This document shows, in pieces, positions 33,655-42,381 of a stretch of 64,000 nt of DNA (positions are counted from its first letter, which is position 1; each line of letters begins with the position of its first letter). Source of the DNA: UBA6624 sp964507645 (GTDB taxonomy: Bacteria; UBP7; UBA6624); the NCBI GenBank assembly GCA_964507645.1, contig CAZDPU010000003.1, positions 1-64,000 on the forward strand, written 5' to 3'. The notes beneath the pieces were generated by a model, which saw only the letters and a program-made list of their open reading frames with translations, ran no database searches and had not been told where the DNA came from. Both the position numbers and the translations under genes were made by a program.

Positions 33655-33666
33655 TTTTATATTTTT

Positions 33667-35229
33667 TTATTCCCACTCAATTGTTGAAGGCGGTTTTGTG
33701 GAAACGTCATAAACACAGCGATTTATCCCATTTACTTCGTTCATTATTCTGTTAGACATTCTTCTTATCAGGCTCCAAGGAAGCTCAGGAAAGTCACAAG
33801 TCATCCCATCAACACTTGTTACTGCTCTGATTGCGCACAAGTGCTCATAGGTTCTTCCATCCCCCATGACCCCTACCGTTTTCAAGTCTGTTAAGACTGC
33901 AAAATACTGCCAAACTTCTTCATCCAGGATTGTCCCTTCTATTTCCTTTCTGACTATTTCATCAGCTTCTTGCAAGATCTTTATTTTCTCATTTGTAATT
34001 TCTCCAATCACTCTTATTGCAAGACCAGGACCAGGGAAAGGCTGTCTGTAAGCCATGTCTTCAGGGATGTCTATTTCAAGTGCAACTTTTCTCACTTCGT
34101 CTTTGAAAAAGTACCTCAAAGGTTCTACTAATTCAAAATCCATTTTTTCTGGCAGTCCTCCAACATTGTGGTGAGTTTTTATTGTTGAGCTTGGCCCTCC
34201 CTTTGGGTCAAAAGATTCAATCACATCTGGATAAAGTGTTCCTTGTGCCAAGTATTTGATATCTTGTCTTTCTTTTGCAAATTTTTCAAAGACTCTTATA
34301 AAGCATTCTCCGATTATTCTTCTTTTTTTCTCTGGATCTGTTACTCCTTCTAGCTTTGTTAAAAACATTTCGGAAGCATCTATTACATGAAGCTCTATGT
34401 TGAAGAATTTGAAAGCATTTTCTACCTCATCCCTTTCTCCCTTCCTCAAAAGTCCGTGATCTATAAAAACACATGTTAAATTGTCTTTTATAGCCCTGTG
34501 GATTAGTACTGCTGTTGTTACACTGTCAACGCCTCCTGAAAGAGCGCAAAGAACTTTATGATCTCCAACTTCTTTTTTAATGTTCCTTATGGCCATTTTG
34601 CTTATTGATTCTGGCGTCCATGTTTTATTGCATTTTGCTATTTTTGAAACAAAGTTTTCAATCAGGTCTTTTCCCCACACTGTATGCGTTACTTCTGCAT
34701 GAAACTGAATTCCATATAGGCCTTTTTCTTCATTTCCAAAAGATGCAATAGGTATATTTTTCGACCTTGCTAACACTTTAAATCCTTTTGGTAGTTTTTT
34801 TACTAAGTCTTTGTGGCTCATCCAGCATATTAGTTCTTTTTCCAGGCCTTCAAAGAGTTTTTCTTTTTCTAGAACTTCAATTTGGGTGCTTCCGTATTCG
34901 CTTTTTTTTCCAGGCTCTACGTTCCCACCCATTTCATTAGCTATCAATTGCATTCCATAACATATTCCAAGAATTGGAATGTTGAGCTCCCAAATCTTTC
35001 TATCTATTCTTGGAGAATCTTTTTCATGGACCGATTCAGGGCCCCCTGAAAGGATTATTGCTTTTGGGGATATTTTTTGTATTTCTTCAGCAGGCGTGTC
35101 ATACGGTTTTATTTCACAATAAATATTTTTTTCCCTTATTCTTCTTGCGATAAGCCTTGCATACTGTGCTCCAAAGTCAAGAATAATAATCGAATCATCA
35201 ATTGGCTGGATTTTTTCTTTATTGTTCAT
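33667..35229 (-). CDS. guaA: GMP synthase (glutamine-hydrolysing)
   Basis: 520 residues. The N-terminal class I amidotransferase has the nucleophile in ILGICYGMQLIA (about Cys98) and the His/Glu pair in FHAEVTH. The ATP-pyrophosphatase domain has the P-loop ALSGGVDSVT near residue 231, and the C-terminal dimerisation domain has RQPFPGPGLAIR and ends KPPSTIEWE. It converts XMP to GMP. The start overlaps the stop of guaB3 by 4 bp. Confidence 0.97.
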   Translation of the reverse strand: MNNKEKIQPIDDSIIILDFGAQYARLIARRIREKNIYCEIKPYDTPAEEIQKISPKAIILSGGPESVHEKDSPRIDRKIWELNIPILGICYGMQLIANEMGGNVEPGKKSEYGSTQIEVLEKEKLFEGLEKELICWMSHKDLVKKLPKGFKVLARSKNIPIASFGNEEKGLYGIQFHAEVTHTVWGKDLIENFVSKIAKCNKTWTPESISKMAIRNIKKEVGDHKVLCALSGGVDSVTTAVLIHRAIKDNLTCVFIDHGLLRKGERDEVENAFKFFNIELHVIDASEMFLTKLEGVTDPEKKRRIIGECFIRVFEKFAKERQDIKYLAQGTLYPDVIESFDPKGGPSSTIKTHHNVGGLPEKMDFELVEPLRYFFKDEVRKVALEIDIPEDMAYRQPFPGPGLAIRVIGEITNEKIKILQEADEIVRKEIEGTILDEEVWQYFAVLTDLKTVGVMGDGRTYEHLCAIRAVTSVDGMTCDFPELPWSLIRRMSNRIMNEVNGINRCVYDVSTKPPSTIEWE

Positions 35230-36383
35230 TTAGCCTGGCCAACACCATCTACAAATTGATAATGTTTGCCTTCATCTTTAAGAGAGGGGCAATGAACCAC
35301 GCTTGCTTCTTGCATTTCTTTTATGTTTATCGCTCCAACCATCCCCATGGAGTTTTTCAAACCTCCTACAAGATTCAAGGTTCCATCATCCCTATCACTG
35401 GGTCCAAAAAATAATTTTTCCAAATCAACCATATTTTTAACAGAAACCCTTGTTCCTCTGGGAAGATTTGGATCTTGTGTTGCCATTCCCCAATGGTACC
35501 CTTCTCCAGGAGTTTCTTTAAGTCCACTGAAGCAACTTCCTAACATTACAGCATCTGCTCCAGAGGCGATAGCTTTTGATATCTCTCCCCCCTTCCTCAT
35601 TCCTCCATCTGTAATTATTGAAATATATTTACCCGTTTCTTCAAGGTACCTTTTTCTAGCAATACAACAAGACATTGTTGCTGTAACTTGACCAACGCCA
35701 ACACCTGTGACAGCTCTTGTTGTGCAGGCTGCACCAGGGCCAATTCCAACTAGTATTCCTGCAGGATTTGTTTTCATTAGCTCATATGCAGTATTTTCAG
35801 TGACACAGTTGCCCAGGACTACAGGAATTTCTATCTCTTCTATAAACCTCTTTATGTCCAGAGATATTTTCCCTCTGTGTCTAGAACTGATTACAGTTGC
35901 TTGGATAAAAATCAAATCAGCGCCTGCTTCTCTTGCCAAAAATCCTATTTTTTTTGCATTTGCTGGAGTAACGCTTACTGCTGCATCAATGCCTTTTTCT
36001 TTAAGTTCTTTAACCCTAAGGGATACTAGATTTTCTTTTATTGGTTCAGAGTAGACTTCCTGAATTATTTTTATAGCTTCTTTTGAATTGCAAGAAGTAA
36101 TTTTTTTAAAAACCTTCGAAGGGTCTTCGTATTTTGTTTGCAATCCTTCAAGGTTTAAAACTCCCATAGACCCCGTCCTAGATAATCTTTCTGCAAAAAC
36201 AACATCAACTGCAGAGTCCATGGCACTAGCAATTATTGGAATTTTAAGTTCTGAGTTACCTATCTTGACTGAAGTGTCAACATCTTTTGGATCCAGGGTG
36301 CTCATTCCTGGAAGTATTGAAACATCATCAAATCCGTATGTGGATTGTAATTTTGGTAAAGAGCTTTTTTCCATATTTTCCAT
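35226..36383 (-). CDS. guaB3: GuaB3-type IMP dehydrogenase/GMP reductase family protein
   Basis: 385 residues with a single TIM barrel and no CBS domains, as in GuaB3 proteins. N-terminal YGFDDVSILPG and PIIASAMDSAVD, the catalytic Cys loop GIGPGAACTTRAVTG near 212-226, IITDGGMRKGGEISKAIASG and MLGSCFSG are clear. Annotated as IMP dehydrogenase, but cyanobacterial GuaB3 has been reported to reduce GMP to IMP, so direction is uncertain. Being upstream of and overlapping guaA argues for supplying XMP. A hairpin lies 15-42 nt upstream of its start. Confidence 0.85.
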   Translation of the reverse strand: MENMEKSSLPKLQSTYGFDDVSILPGMSTLDPKDVDTSVKIGNSELKIPIIASAMDSAVDVVFAERLSRTGSMGVLNLEGLQTKYEDPSKVFKKITSCNSKEAIKIIQEVYSEPIKENLVSLRVKELKEKGIDAAVSVTPANAKKIGFLAREAGADLIFIQATVISSRHRGKISLDIKRFIEEIEIPVVLGNCVTENTAYELMKTNPAGILVGIGPGAACTTRAVTGVGVGQVTATMSCCIARKRYLEETGKYISIITDGGMRKGGEISKAIASGADAVMLGSCFSGLKETPGEGYHWGMATQDPNLPRGTRVSVKNMVDLEKLFFGPSDRDDGTLNLVGGLKNSMGMVGAINIKEMQEASVVHCPSLKDEGKHYQFVDGVGQAK

Positions 36384-36397
36384 ATTAAATCAGAGAT

Positions 36398-36425
36398 GCA
36401 TTCACTCTTGTATTTGGGTGAATGC
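36398..36425. repeat. 8-bp inverted repeat upstream of guaB3
   Basis: GCATTCAC (36398-36405) and GTGAATGC (36418-36425) form a perfect hairpin or operator half-sites with a 12-nt centre. No U-run follows on the minus strand, so it is not a classic terminator for the upstream gene. It lies in the 69-bp gap before guaB3 and may regulate the guanine operon. Confidence 0.4.
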
Positions 36426-36452
36426 TACGATTTTCTAGATTATATATTAAAA

Positions 36453-37541
36453 CTAATCTAAATTTAAAACAAATATATCCCAATTCCAATGTTGTTTATG
36501 GGTTGTTGACGTTACGGCAATTTTTTTATTGTCAGGGCTAATTGATAGGCTTTTAAGTTTATCCATTTTTGCAATTATTTGAAATTTGTTATTTTCAACA
36601 TCCCACTTAATAAGGTTTATTTGATTTGCCTTTACATCAATCAATGAATTGATCCAAAGGTTCTCTTTTAAAGACCATTGGTAAACTTGTAGAAAATGGC
36701 TATCTGTTGGAGTAAAACATTTTTTTTCGATAAAAACAAAATTCAAAAAGGTACAAAATTGTTGCTTTCTTGAGGACATATTCTTGGGGTTCATTCTCCA
36801 TCCGAGGTTTTCTCCACCATATATTCCTATTGTGTATTCTTTTGTCCAGTCAACAACAATGTCTATTCCAGAGTTGCTCTTTGCAAGTGAGAGGCGGCTT
36901 AAGCCATCTTTGTTTTCAAGAATGAGAATGTTGGCTTTTTTGTCAATAGCGAAGTTTGATATTTTTGTGAAGGGTTCTTCATTTTGGTAAATTGTTTCAA
37001 TTTCGCCATTTTCAACTGTCCTTTTTATTTTTCCTTCTTCAAGATAATAAATATTGTTATATGCATTTTTTGATATCTTGAAATCATTATCAATCAAGTA
37101 GGTTTCATCATCAACCCACCCTCTTATCCAAAGTTTTCCTGATTCAGTCAATGAGATTTCATCTTCTTTGATATCGGTTTGAGATTCTGCAAGAATTTTT
37201 TCTTTGCCGCTTTTGCCATACCACAAGACTGTTGGACCCGCAAGGGTCTTTTGTTTCCACAGTATGTTGCCATTGTTTACTTTAAGGATTCTTCCTATAG
37301 GGTCTAGAGATGAAAAAATTCCATTTCTGTTTATGTTCAAGAATTTAACTTTTTCTCCAAACGGCGGAGAGGGGCTCTCTTCTAAAAATACTATATTTTC
37401 ATTATCTAGCCAATTTAAATCTTTAATTTCAAGCCCTTGCCCCCATGGCCCTAGGATTTCAAAAGTGCTTTCTATTTTTTGTTCTTGAAAAGATAAAAAA
37501 CCTACCAATAAGCAAAGATATATTTTTAGATTATTTTTCAT
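36453..37541 (-). CDS. Secreted beta-propeller-like protein, unknown
   Basis: 362 residues. A signal-like hydrophobic segment (KIYLCLLVGFLSF) opens the protein, and the rest is repeated strand-turn units such as IKDLNWLDNENIVFLEESP, KTLAGPTVLWYGKSGKEKI and, at the end, KSLSISPDNKKIAVTSTTH with a TolB/WD-like SPDxKKIA motif. A periplasmic propeller is likely. It is divergent from dnaE with starts 18 nt apart and lies upstream of the guanine genes. Confidence 0.6.
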   Translation of the reverse strand: MKNNLKIYLCLLVGFLSFQEQKIESTFEILGPWGQGLEIKDLNWLDNENIVFLEESPSPPFGEKVKFLNINRNGIFSSLDPIGRILKVNNGNILWKQKTLAGPTVLWYGKSGKEKILAESQTDIKEDEISLTESGKLWIRGWVDDETYLIDNDFKISKNAYNNIYYLEEGKIKRTVENGEIETIYQNEEPFTKISNFAIDKKANILILENKDGLSRLSLAKSNSGIDIVVDWTKEYTIGIYGGENLGWRMNPKNMSSRKQQFCTFLNFVFIEKKCFTPTDSHFLQVYQWSLKENLWINSLIDVKANQINLIKWDVENNKFQIIAKMDKLKSLSISPDNKKIAVTSTTHKQHWNWDIFVLNLD

Positions 37542-37545
37542 ATGT

Positions 37546-37551
37546 TAGTAT
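37546..37551 (+). promoter_or_regulatory. Probable -10 hexamer of dnaE
   Basis: TAGTAT ends 8 nt before the chosen ATG at 37560. An upstream ATG-less extension of six residues (from 37542) would place the start inside the promoter. Confidence 0.4.
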
Positions 37552-37559
37552 TATTAATC

Positions 37560-40500
37560 ATGTCTTTTTCACACCTTCACTTGCACACTGAGTATTCTGT
37601 TTTAGATGGAGTGTGCTCTCCTAAAGAAATTTTAACTTATGCCAAAGAATGTGGACAAAATTCAATTGCAATTACTGACCATGGCGTCATGTATGGAGTC
37701 CCCTCCTTTGTTAGAGAGGCAAAAAAACTAGGCTTGAAGCCGATTATAGGATGTGAAGCTTATGTATATGATGATTTTGAATTTCATGACAAGGGTAAAG
37801 ATACCAAAAAAACAAATCACATTACTTTGTTGGCAATGAACAAAAAAGGTTATTCAAACCTTTCAAAACTAACCACAAAAGCCCATTTAGAGGGTTTTTA
37901 CAGAAACCCCAGAATAAATTTAAATTGGCTTGCAGAAAAAAATGAAGGAATAATAGTTCTTTCTGGGTGTATTCAGGGGATTCTGTCAAAAGCAATCATT
38001 GATGGGAATCTAGCTCATGCTGAAAATCGAATTGACTGGTTTAAGGAGGTTTTTGGAGATAGGTTTTTTCTTGAAGTAATGAATCATGGGATAGAAGAAG
38101 AAGAGATTATTGCAAAGCAGCTATTTGAATATGGAAAAAAACAAGAAATAAAGGTTGTTGCAACAAATGATGTTCATTTTTTAAAAAAGGGGGATCACTC
38201 GGTTCAGGATTTGCTTCTTGCGATAAGAAGCAATCGATTGATAGACGATCCTGATAGGTTTAGGGCAAAATGGCCAAATCTTCATTTAGCAACAGAGTCT
38301 GAGATGTTAGGCCTTTTCAAGGAAAATCCTGAATGTGTAAAAAATACCAACCTTGTAAGTGATATGGTTGAAGATTTTTCAGAGGTTTTTTCAAACCCAA
38401 ACCCAATTTTTCCAATTGTTGAAATTCCAAAAACCTACAAAAGCTCTAGTGAGTATTTGGAGAAATTGGCAGAAGAAGGTTTGCAAAAAAGATATAAAAA
38501 AAACATTAACGAAGCTAAAGAAAGGTTGAAAAAGGAACTTGATGTCATAAAGGATCTTGGCTACCCAGACTATTTTTTAGCTGTAAGAGATTATGTCAAA
38601 TACGCAAAAGACAACGAAATACCTGTTGGCCCCGGAAGAGGTTCTGGTGCTGGATGTTTGGTTGCTTACTGTTTAGACATAACAACGATAGATCCGTTAA
38701 AGTATGGATTGATCTTTGAAAGATTCTTAAACAAAGGAAGAAAATCTCTCCCAGATATAGATATGGATTTTTGTACCTTGGGAAGAGATGATGTAATAAA
38801 GTATATAAGAGAAAAAAATGGAACCAAAAAAGTTTCACAAATCATTACTTTCAACAGGCTGAAAGGAAAGCTAGCATTTAGAGATATTGCTAGATTGTCT
38901 GCAATTCCTGAGCCAAGGTTTAGTTTGGTTGCAAAAGCTTTATCCGATGGTGAAAAATTAAAAGATGCTTTAAGAAATAATATCATTAGAGACATAATTA
39001 ACAGGGATCCTGAATGCGAAAAGGCTTTGGAAAAAGCGATACTTATTGAAAACACAATTAGAAACAAGGGGGTTCATGCAGCGGGCTTGGTTATTTCAAA
39101 TCAAAACTTGGCTGGAATGGTTCCTTTGGCGCGAGGAAAGAATGGAGAGGTTGTAAGCCAATATGAAATGAATGACTTGGAAAGTATGGGTCTTGTAAAA
39201 ATGGATATATTGGGAATAAGGAATCTGACTTTTTTAAACGAGGCACAAAAAGAGATCAATATCCAGGGTCATGAGTGCGATATATATGACTTAAGTGACA
39301 AAGAAGATGACAAAAAGACCTTTAAGCTTTTAACCAAGGGTTATACGGACGGTGTTTTTCAATTTGAATCTTCAACCGCTGTTGGTCTGTTGAAGAAAAT
39401 TAAACCCAAGTCAATTGAAGATCTTGCGATAATTAACGCTTTAAATCGTCCCGGCCCTTTGAATTCGGGTCTTGCTGACAGCTATGTGAAAAGAAAACAG
39501 GGAAAAGAAAAGCCAACTCCCCCACATCCAGCGCTTAAAGAGGTCTTAGAGGAAACTTTGGGAATCATGGTTTATCAAGAGCAGGTTATGAGGATAGCTC
39601 AAGAGCTTTCGGGTTACTCTTTAATTGAAGCAGATGATCTAAGAAAAGCTATGGGAAAAAAGATTGAGTCCTTAATGAAGACACAGAGAAAGAGATTTAT
39701 AAACGGTGCGAAGAAAGTTGGAAAGATAAGCCAGGATGAAGCCTTGAAAATATTTAATCAAATAGAAGAGTTTGCTCAATATGGTTTTCCAAAATCCCAT
39801 TCTGTTGCGTATTCTGTAATAGGTTTTCAATGTGCTTATTTAAAAGCGCATTTTCCTTCCTTCTTTCATGCTGCTTGGCTTTCTAGTTATGCTGGTAATG
39901 CTGAAAAAGTAGGAGACTGTGTTTCAAGGTTAATCAGCTGGGGGAAAGACGTTCTTCCTCCTGATATAAACTCAAGTCAGGATTTGTTTAGTGTCAATAG
40001 TAATAATGAGATTCTTTATGGGTTAGCGAGCATCAGGAATGTTGGAGAGGTTTCTGCAAGAGAGATAGTTTCCGAAAGAAAGAAAAACGGGAATTTTGAA
40101 GATTTGCAAGATTTTATTTCAAGGTGTCAAAAAGTTGTAAATACGAGAGCTTGTGAAACCTTGGCTGCTGCTGGAGCTTTTGATTCTTTTAATCTTGATA
40201 GAAGGCATCTCCAGCTGGTTATAAAAGATATTTACAAGGCGGTAGAAAGGCTTTCAAGGCATAAGGGGCAAGGTTCACTATTTGGAGAAAAAACATTAAT
40301 AAATATTCCAACTGTCAGTGAGGATGATATGAAAAATGTAGATTCTCTTTTTCAGCTTGAATTCAATGCTCTTGAATCATTTATCACAACATCTCCAATT
40401 TCAGATAGGTATCAACATTTTTTAAACATGGGCGTAAGGAGGCTAAACGATCTTAAGGCGGGTTCTAAAATTGATGCGATTGGTTATCTTTCTTCATGCA

Positions 40501-40958
40501 AAATTAGAAAGACATACTCTGGAAAAAGAATTGCGGAAGGGGTTATTCAGGATAAGGGTTTTAGGTTTCCAATTGTTTTTTATGAAAGATCGTTAGATAG
40601 TATTGATTCAAGCCATCTCTCTGATGGCGTTGTTGTTGTAAGGGCTCGTAGCAGAAAGGGTAAAGATGGAGCAGTTAGCCTTTATGGTGAACAAATTTGG
40701 CCTGATGGAACTAACTATGAATCTGAAAGTGGATTAGTTTCGCGACATGAATTGCTAGAGAGTATTATTTTGGATTTGAATGGCTTCCTTAAAAAGAAAT
40801 ATTTGAATTCTTTAGGTGATGTCTTAAAGACTTTAAAACCAGGAAATGTGGAAATTTATTTAGACTTTGGTACAAAGAAATTCAAACTTGAAGATAAATA
40901 TGACAAAAATGCAAAAAAAATACTATTAAACTGGAAAGAAAAGCTGGAAAAAAAATAG
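37560..40958 (+). CDS. dnaE: DNA polymerase III alpha subunit
   Basis: 1132 residues from MSFSHLHLHTEYSVLDG, chosen because the PHP domain normally begins this way. The replicative polymerase. PHP histidines (HLHLHTE, AITDHG, GCEAYVYDD) are present, suggesting a metal site for possible proofreading. The C-family catalytic Asp pair is in LPDIDMDFC near 396-404, the GPGRGSGAG block lies near 357, and the third Asp is in KMDILGIRNLTFL near 547. The helix-hairpin-helix and OB-fold regions follow, and the last about 60 residues are short compared with E. coli. A -10 hexamer for folE2 overlaps its stop codon. Confidence 0.97.
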   Translation: MSFSHLHLHTEYSVLDGVCSPKEILTYAKECGQNSIAITDHGVMYGVPSFVREAKKLGLKPIIGCEAYVYDDFEFHDKGKDTKKTNHITLLAMNKKGYSNLSKLTTKAHLEGFYRNPRINLNWLAEKNEGIIVLSGCIQGILSKAIIDGNLAHAENRIDWFKEVFGDRFFLEVMNHGIEEEEIIAKQLFEYGKKQEIKVVATNDVHFLKKGDHSVQDLLLAIRSNRLIDDPDRFRAKWPNLHLATESEMLGLFKENPECVKNTNLVSDMVEDFSEVFSNPNPIFPIVEIPKTYKSSSEYLEKLAEEGLQKRYKKNINEAKERLKKELDVIKDLGYPDYFLAVRDYVKYAKDNEIPVGPGRGSGAGCLVAYCLDITTIDPLKYGLIFERFLNKGRKSLPDIDMDFCTLGRDDVIKYIREKNGTKKVSQIITFNRLKGKLAFRDIARLSAIPEPRFSLVAKALSDGEKLKDALRNNIIRDIINRDPECEKALEKAILIENTIRNKGVHAAGLVISNQNLAGMVPLARGKNGEVVSQYEMNDLESMGLVKMDILGIRNLTFLNEAQKEINIQGHECDIYDLSDKEDDKKTFKLLTKGYTDGVFQFESSTAVGLLKKIKPKSIEDLAIINALNRPGPLNSGLADSYVKRKQGKEKPTPPHPALKEVLEETLGIMVYQEQVMRIAQELSGYSLIEADDLRKAMGKKIESLMKTQRKRFINGAKKVGKISQDEALKIFNQIEEFAQYGFPKSHSVAYSVIGFQCAYLKAHFPSFFHAAWLSSYAGNAEKVGDCVSRLISWGKDVLPPDINSSQDLFSVNSNNEILYGLASIRNVGEVSAREIVSERKKNGNFEDLQDFISRCQKVVNTRACETLAAAGAFDSFNLDRRHLQLVIKDIYKAVERLSRHKGQGSLFGEKTLINIPTVSEDDMKNVDSLFQLEFNALESFITTSPISDRYQHFLNMGVRRLNDLKAGSKIDAIGYLSSCKIRKTYSGKRIAEGVIQDKGFRFPIVFYERSLDSIDSSHLSDGVVVVRARSRKGKDGAVSLYGEQIWPDGTNYESESGLVSRHELLESIILDLNGFLKKKYLNSLGDVLKTLKPGNVEIYLDFGTKKFKLEDKYDKNAKKILLNWKEKLEKK

Positions 40959-40961
40959 AAT
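40956..40961 (+). promoter_or_regulatory. Probable -10 hexamer of folE2 over the dnaE stop
   Basis: TAGAAT begins with the dnaE stop codon and ends 8 nt before the folE2 ATG at 40970. No Shine-Dalgarno sequence lies between. Confidence 0.45.
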
Positions 40962-40969
40962 TTGCCTTT

Positions 40970-41812
40970 ATGGAGAACAAGACAAAAAAGACATTGCCTG
41001 ACTTGATGAAAGAAAAAGACAAGAGGAATGTGTCTATAGACAGGGTTGGAATATCTGAATTAAAAGTTCCTTTGCGATTTAAAAAACCAAATGGGAAAAT
41101 CCATAGCACAGTTGGAAAGTTTGAAATGTATGTAAATCTAAATTCAGATGAAAGGGGTACACATATGAGCAGATTTTCCATTCTTCTTAACGACTTTCTT
41201 TCGAATGAAGACAATTGTTTAGATTCTGAATCAATTGAATTGCTAACAAGAGAAATGAAAAAGTATCTTGAAAGCTCTGAAGCTTTTATAGACGTTGAAT
41301 TTGATTATTTTAGAGAGGTGAAAGCTCCAGTTACTTCTATAGTTGGAGTTGCCCCCTATTCAGCTGGGTATAAAAGTTCTTTTGATAAGGATGGTAAATT
41401 TTCTCTAAAAACATGGGTCAAGGTTACGGGTCAAACATGCTGTCCTTGCTCAAAAGAGATTTCTGATTATGATCCAAGTTCAGGTAAGGGAAAGGGTGCC
41501 CACTCTCAACATGGGCATATTCTCATTGAAGTTGAGAATGCACAAAAGGAAAATATTTCTTTAGATTCGCTAATTGATTTAGCTGAAAAGTCTTTATCTG
41601 CTCCTTCGTACCCTATTTTGAAAAGACAGGATGAAAGAGAAGCAACAATATCAGCATATGAAAACCCGTGTTTTGTTGAAGATGTCATAAGAGGATGTGC
41701 TACAAGGTTAAGAAGGATGGATGGCATAAAAAGCTTTTCTTTAGAGGTGGTTAATGATGAGGTTATCCATTTCCACAAAGCAAAAGCCTCTCTTCAGGAA
41801 AACTTAAATTGA
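40970..41812 (+). CDS. folE2: GTP cyclohydrolase FolE2 (type IB)
   Basis: 280 residues. It converts GTP to 7,8-dihydroneopterin triphosphate, opening folate and queuosine-type pathways, and is the zinc-independent counterpart of FolE. Motifs: VGISELKVPLRFK, DERGTHMSRFS, GQTCCPCSKEISDY and SQHGHILIEVE, with the metal-binding Cys in the TCCPCS region. The family is used by bacteria that need the step under zinc limitation. Its end overlaps mocA by 19 bp on the opposite strand. folC occurs later in the window. Confidence 0.94.
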   Translation: MENKTKKTLPDLMKEKDKRNVSIDRVGISELKVPLRFKKPNGKIHSTVGKFEMYVNLNSDERGTHMSRFSILLNDFLSNEDNCLDSESIELLTREMKKYLESSEAFIDVEFDYFREVKAPVTSIVGVAPYSAGYKSSFDKDGKFSLKTWVKVTGQTCCPCSKEISDYDPSSGKGKGAHSQHGHILIEVENAQKENISLDSLIDLAEKSLSAPSYPILKRQDEREATISAYENPCFVEDVIRGCATRLRRMDGIKSFSLEVVNDEVIHFHKAKASLQENLN

Positions 41813-42381
41813 TTTTTTAAAATTTCCTTTGCAATAACGTACTCTTTTTTTGTGTTCATTTCGTAATTAACCCAAATATCTGAGGTTTTTAAAATTTTTC
41901 TTTTTTGTTTTTTGGTCCAATCTCTCAGGGGTGTTTCTGGGTGTATCTTTTTCAAGCTTCCCAGGATTTTTGAACCGATTAAAATTGGATGCCCCCCCTT
42001 TTTTTTATGAACAGGACAAACGATGGAATCTTCTTTGTAGGTTTTTTTCAATCTTCTCAATGTTTCTTTTTTTACAAGAGGGTAATCTACTGGCCAAATG
42101 AGGCATCCATTTTCTTCATCTACCAGCTCCAAGCCCTTTTTGATTGACAGGGATCTGTGATTGTGGTTTCTATTTATTGCAAGGTTTTCATTCTCGATGT
42201 ACTTTTCAATATTTTTTTTATTTTTTCCTGCAACAATGATTGTTTGAGAGAATTTTATTTTTTTTATTTTTTCAATTATTATTTCAATTGATTTTAAGTT
42301 TCCAAAATCAAGTAAAGATTTATCAGTACCCATTCTTTCTGAAATTCCAGCGCATAAGATGATTGCTGATATTTTTTTCAC
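41794..42381 (-). CDS. MobA/MocA-like molybdenum-cofactor nucleotidyltransferase
   Basis: 195 residues, NTP-transferase fold. AIILCAGISERMGTDKSLLDF matches the GxxxRMGxxK nucleotide loop, and WPVDYPLVKKETLRRL gives the metal-binding Asp. In this context, after molybdenum hydroxylase subunits and with xdhC nearby, the likely job is to attach CMP to molybdopterin (MocA activity) for the enzyme. GMP-transferring MobA cannot be excluded from sequence alone. It follows the FAD subunit without a gap. Confidence 0.85.
   Translation of the reverse strand: MKKISAIILCAGISERMGTDKSLLDFGNLKSIEIIIEKIKKIKFSQTIIVAGKNKKNIEKYIENENLAINRNHNHRSLSIKKGLELVDEENGCLIWPVDYPLVKKETLRRLKKTYKEDSIVCPVHKKKGGHPILIGSKILGSLKKIHPETPLRDWTKKQKRKILKTSDIWVNYEMNTKKEYVIAKEILKNQFKFS

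Noticed and set aside
37542..37559. Six-residue N-terminal extension of DnaE
   Set aside because: Family members begin at the HLHLHTE region as in MSFSHLHLH, and the extension overlaps the predicted -10 element.
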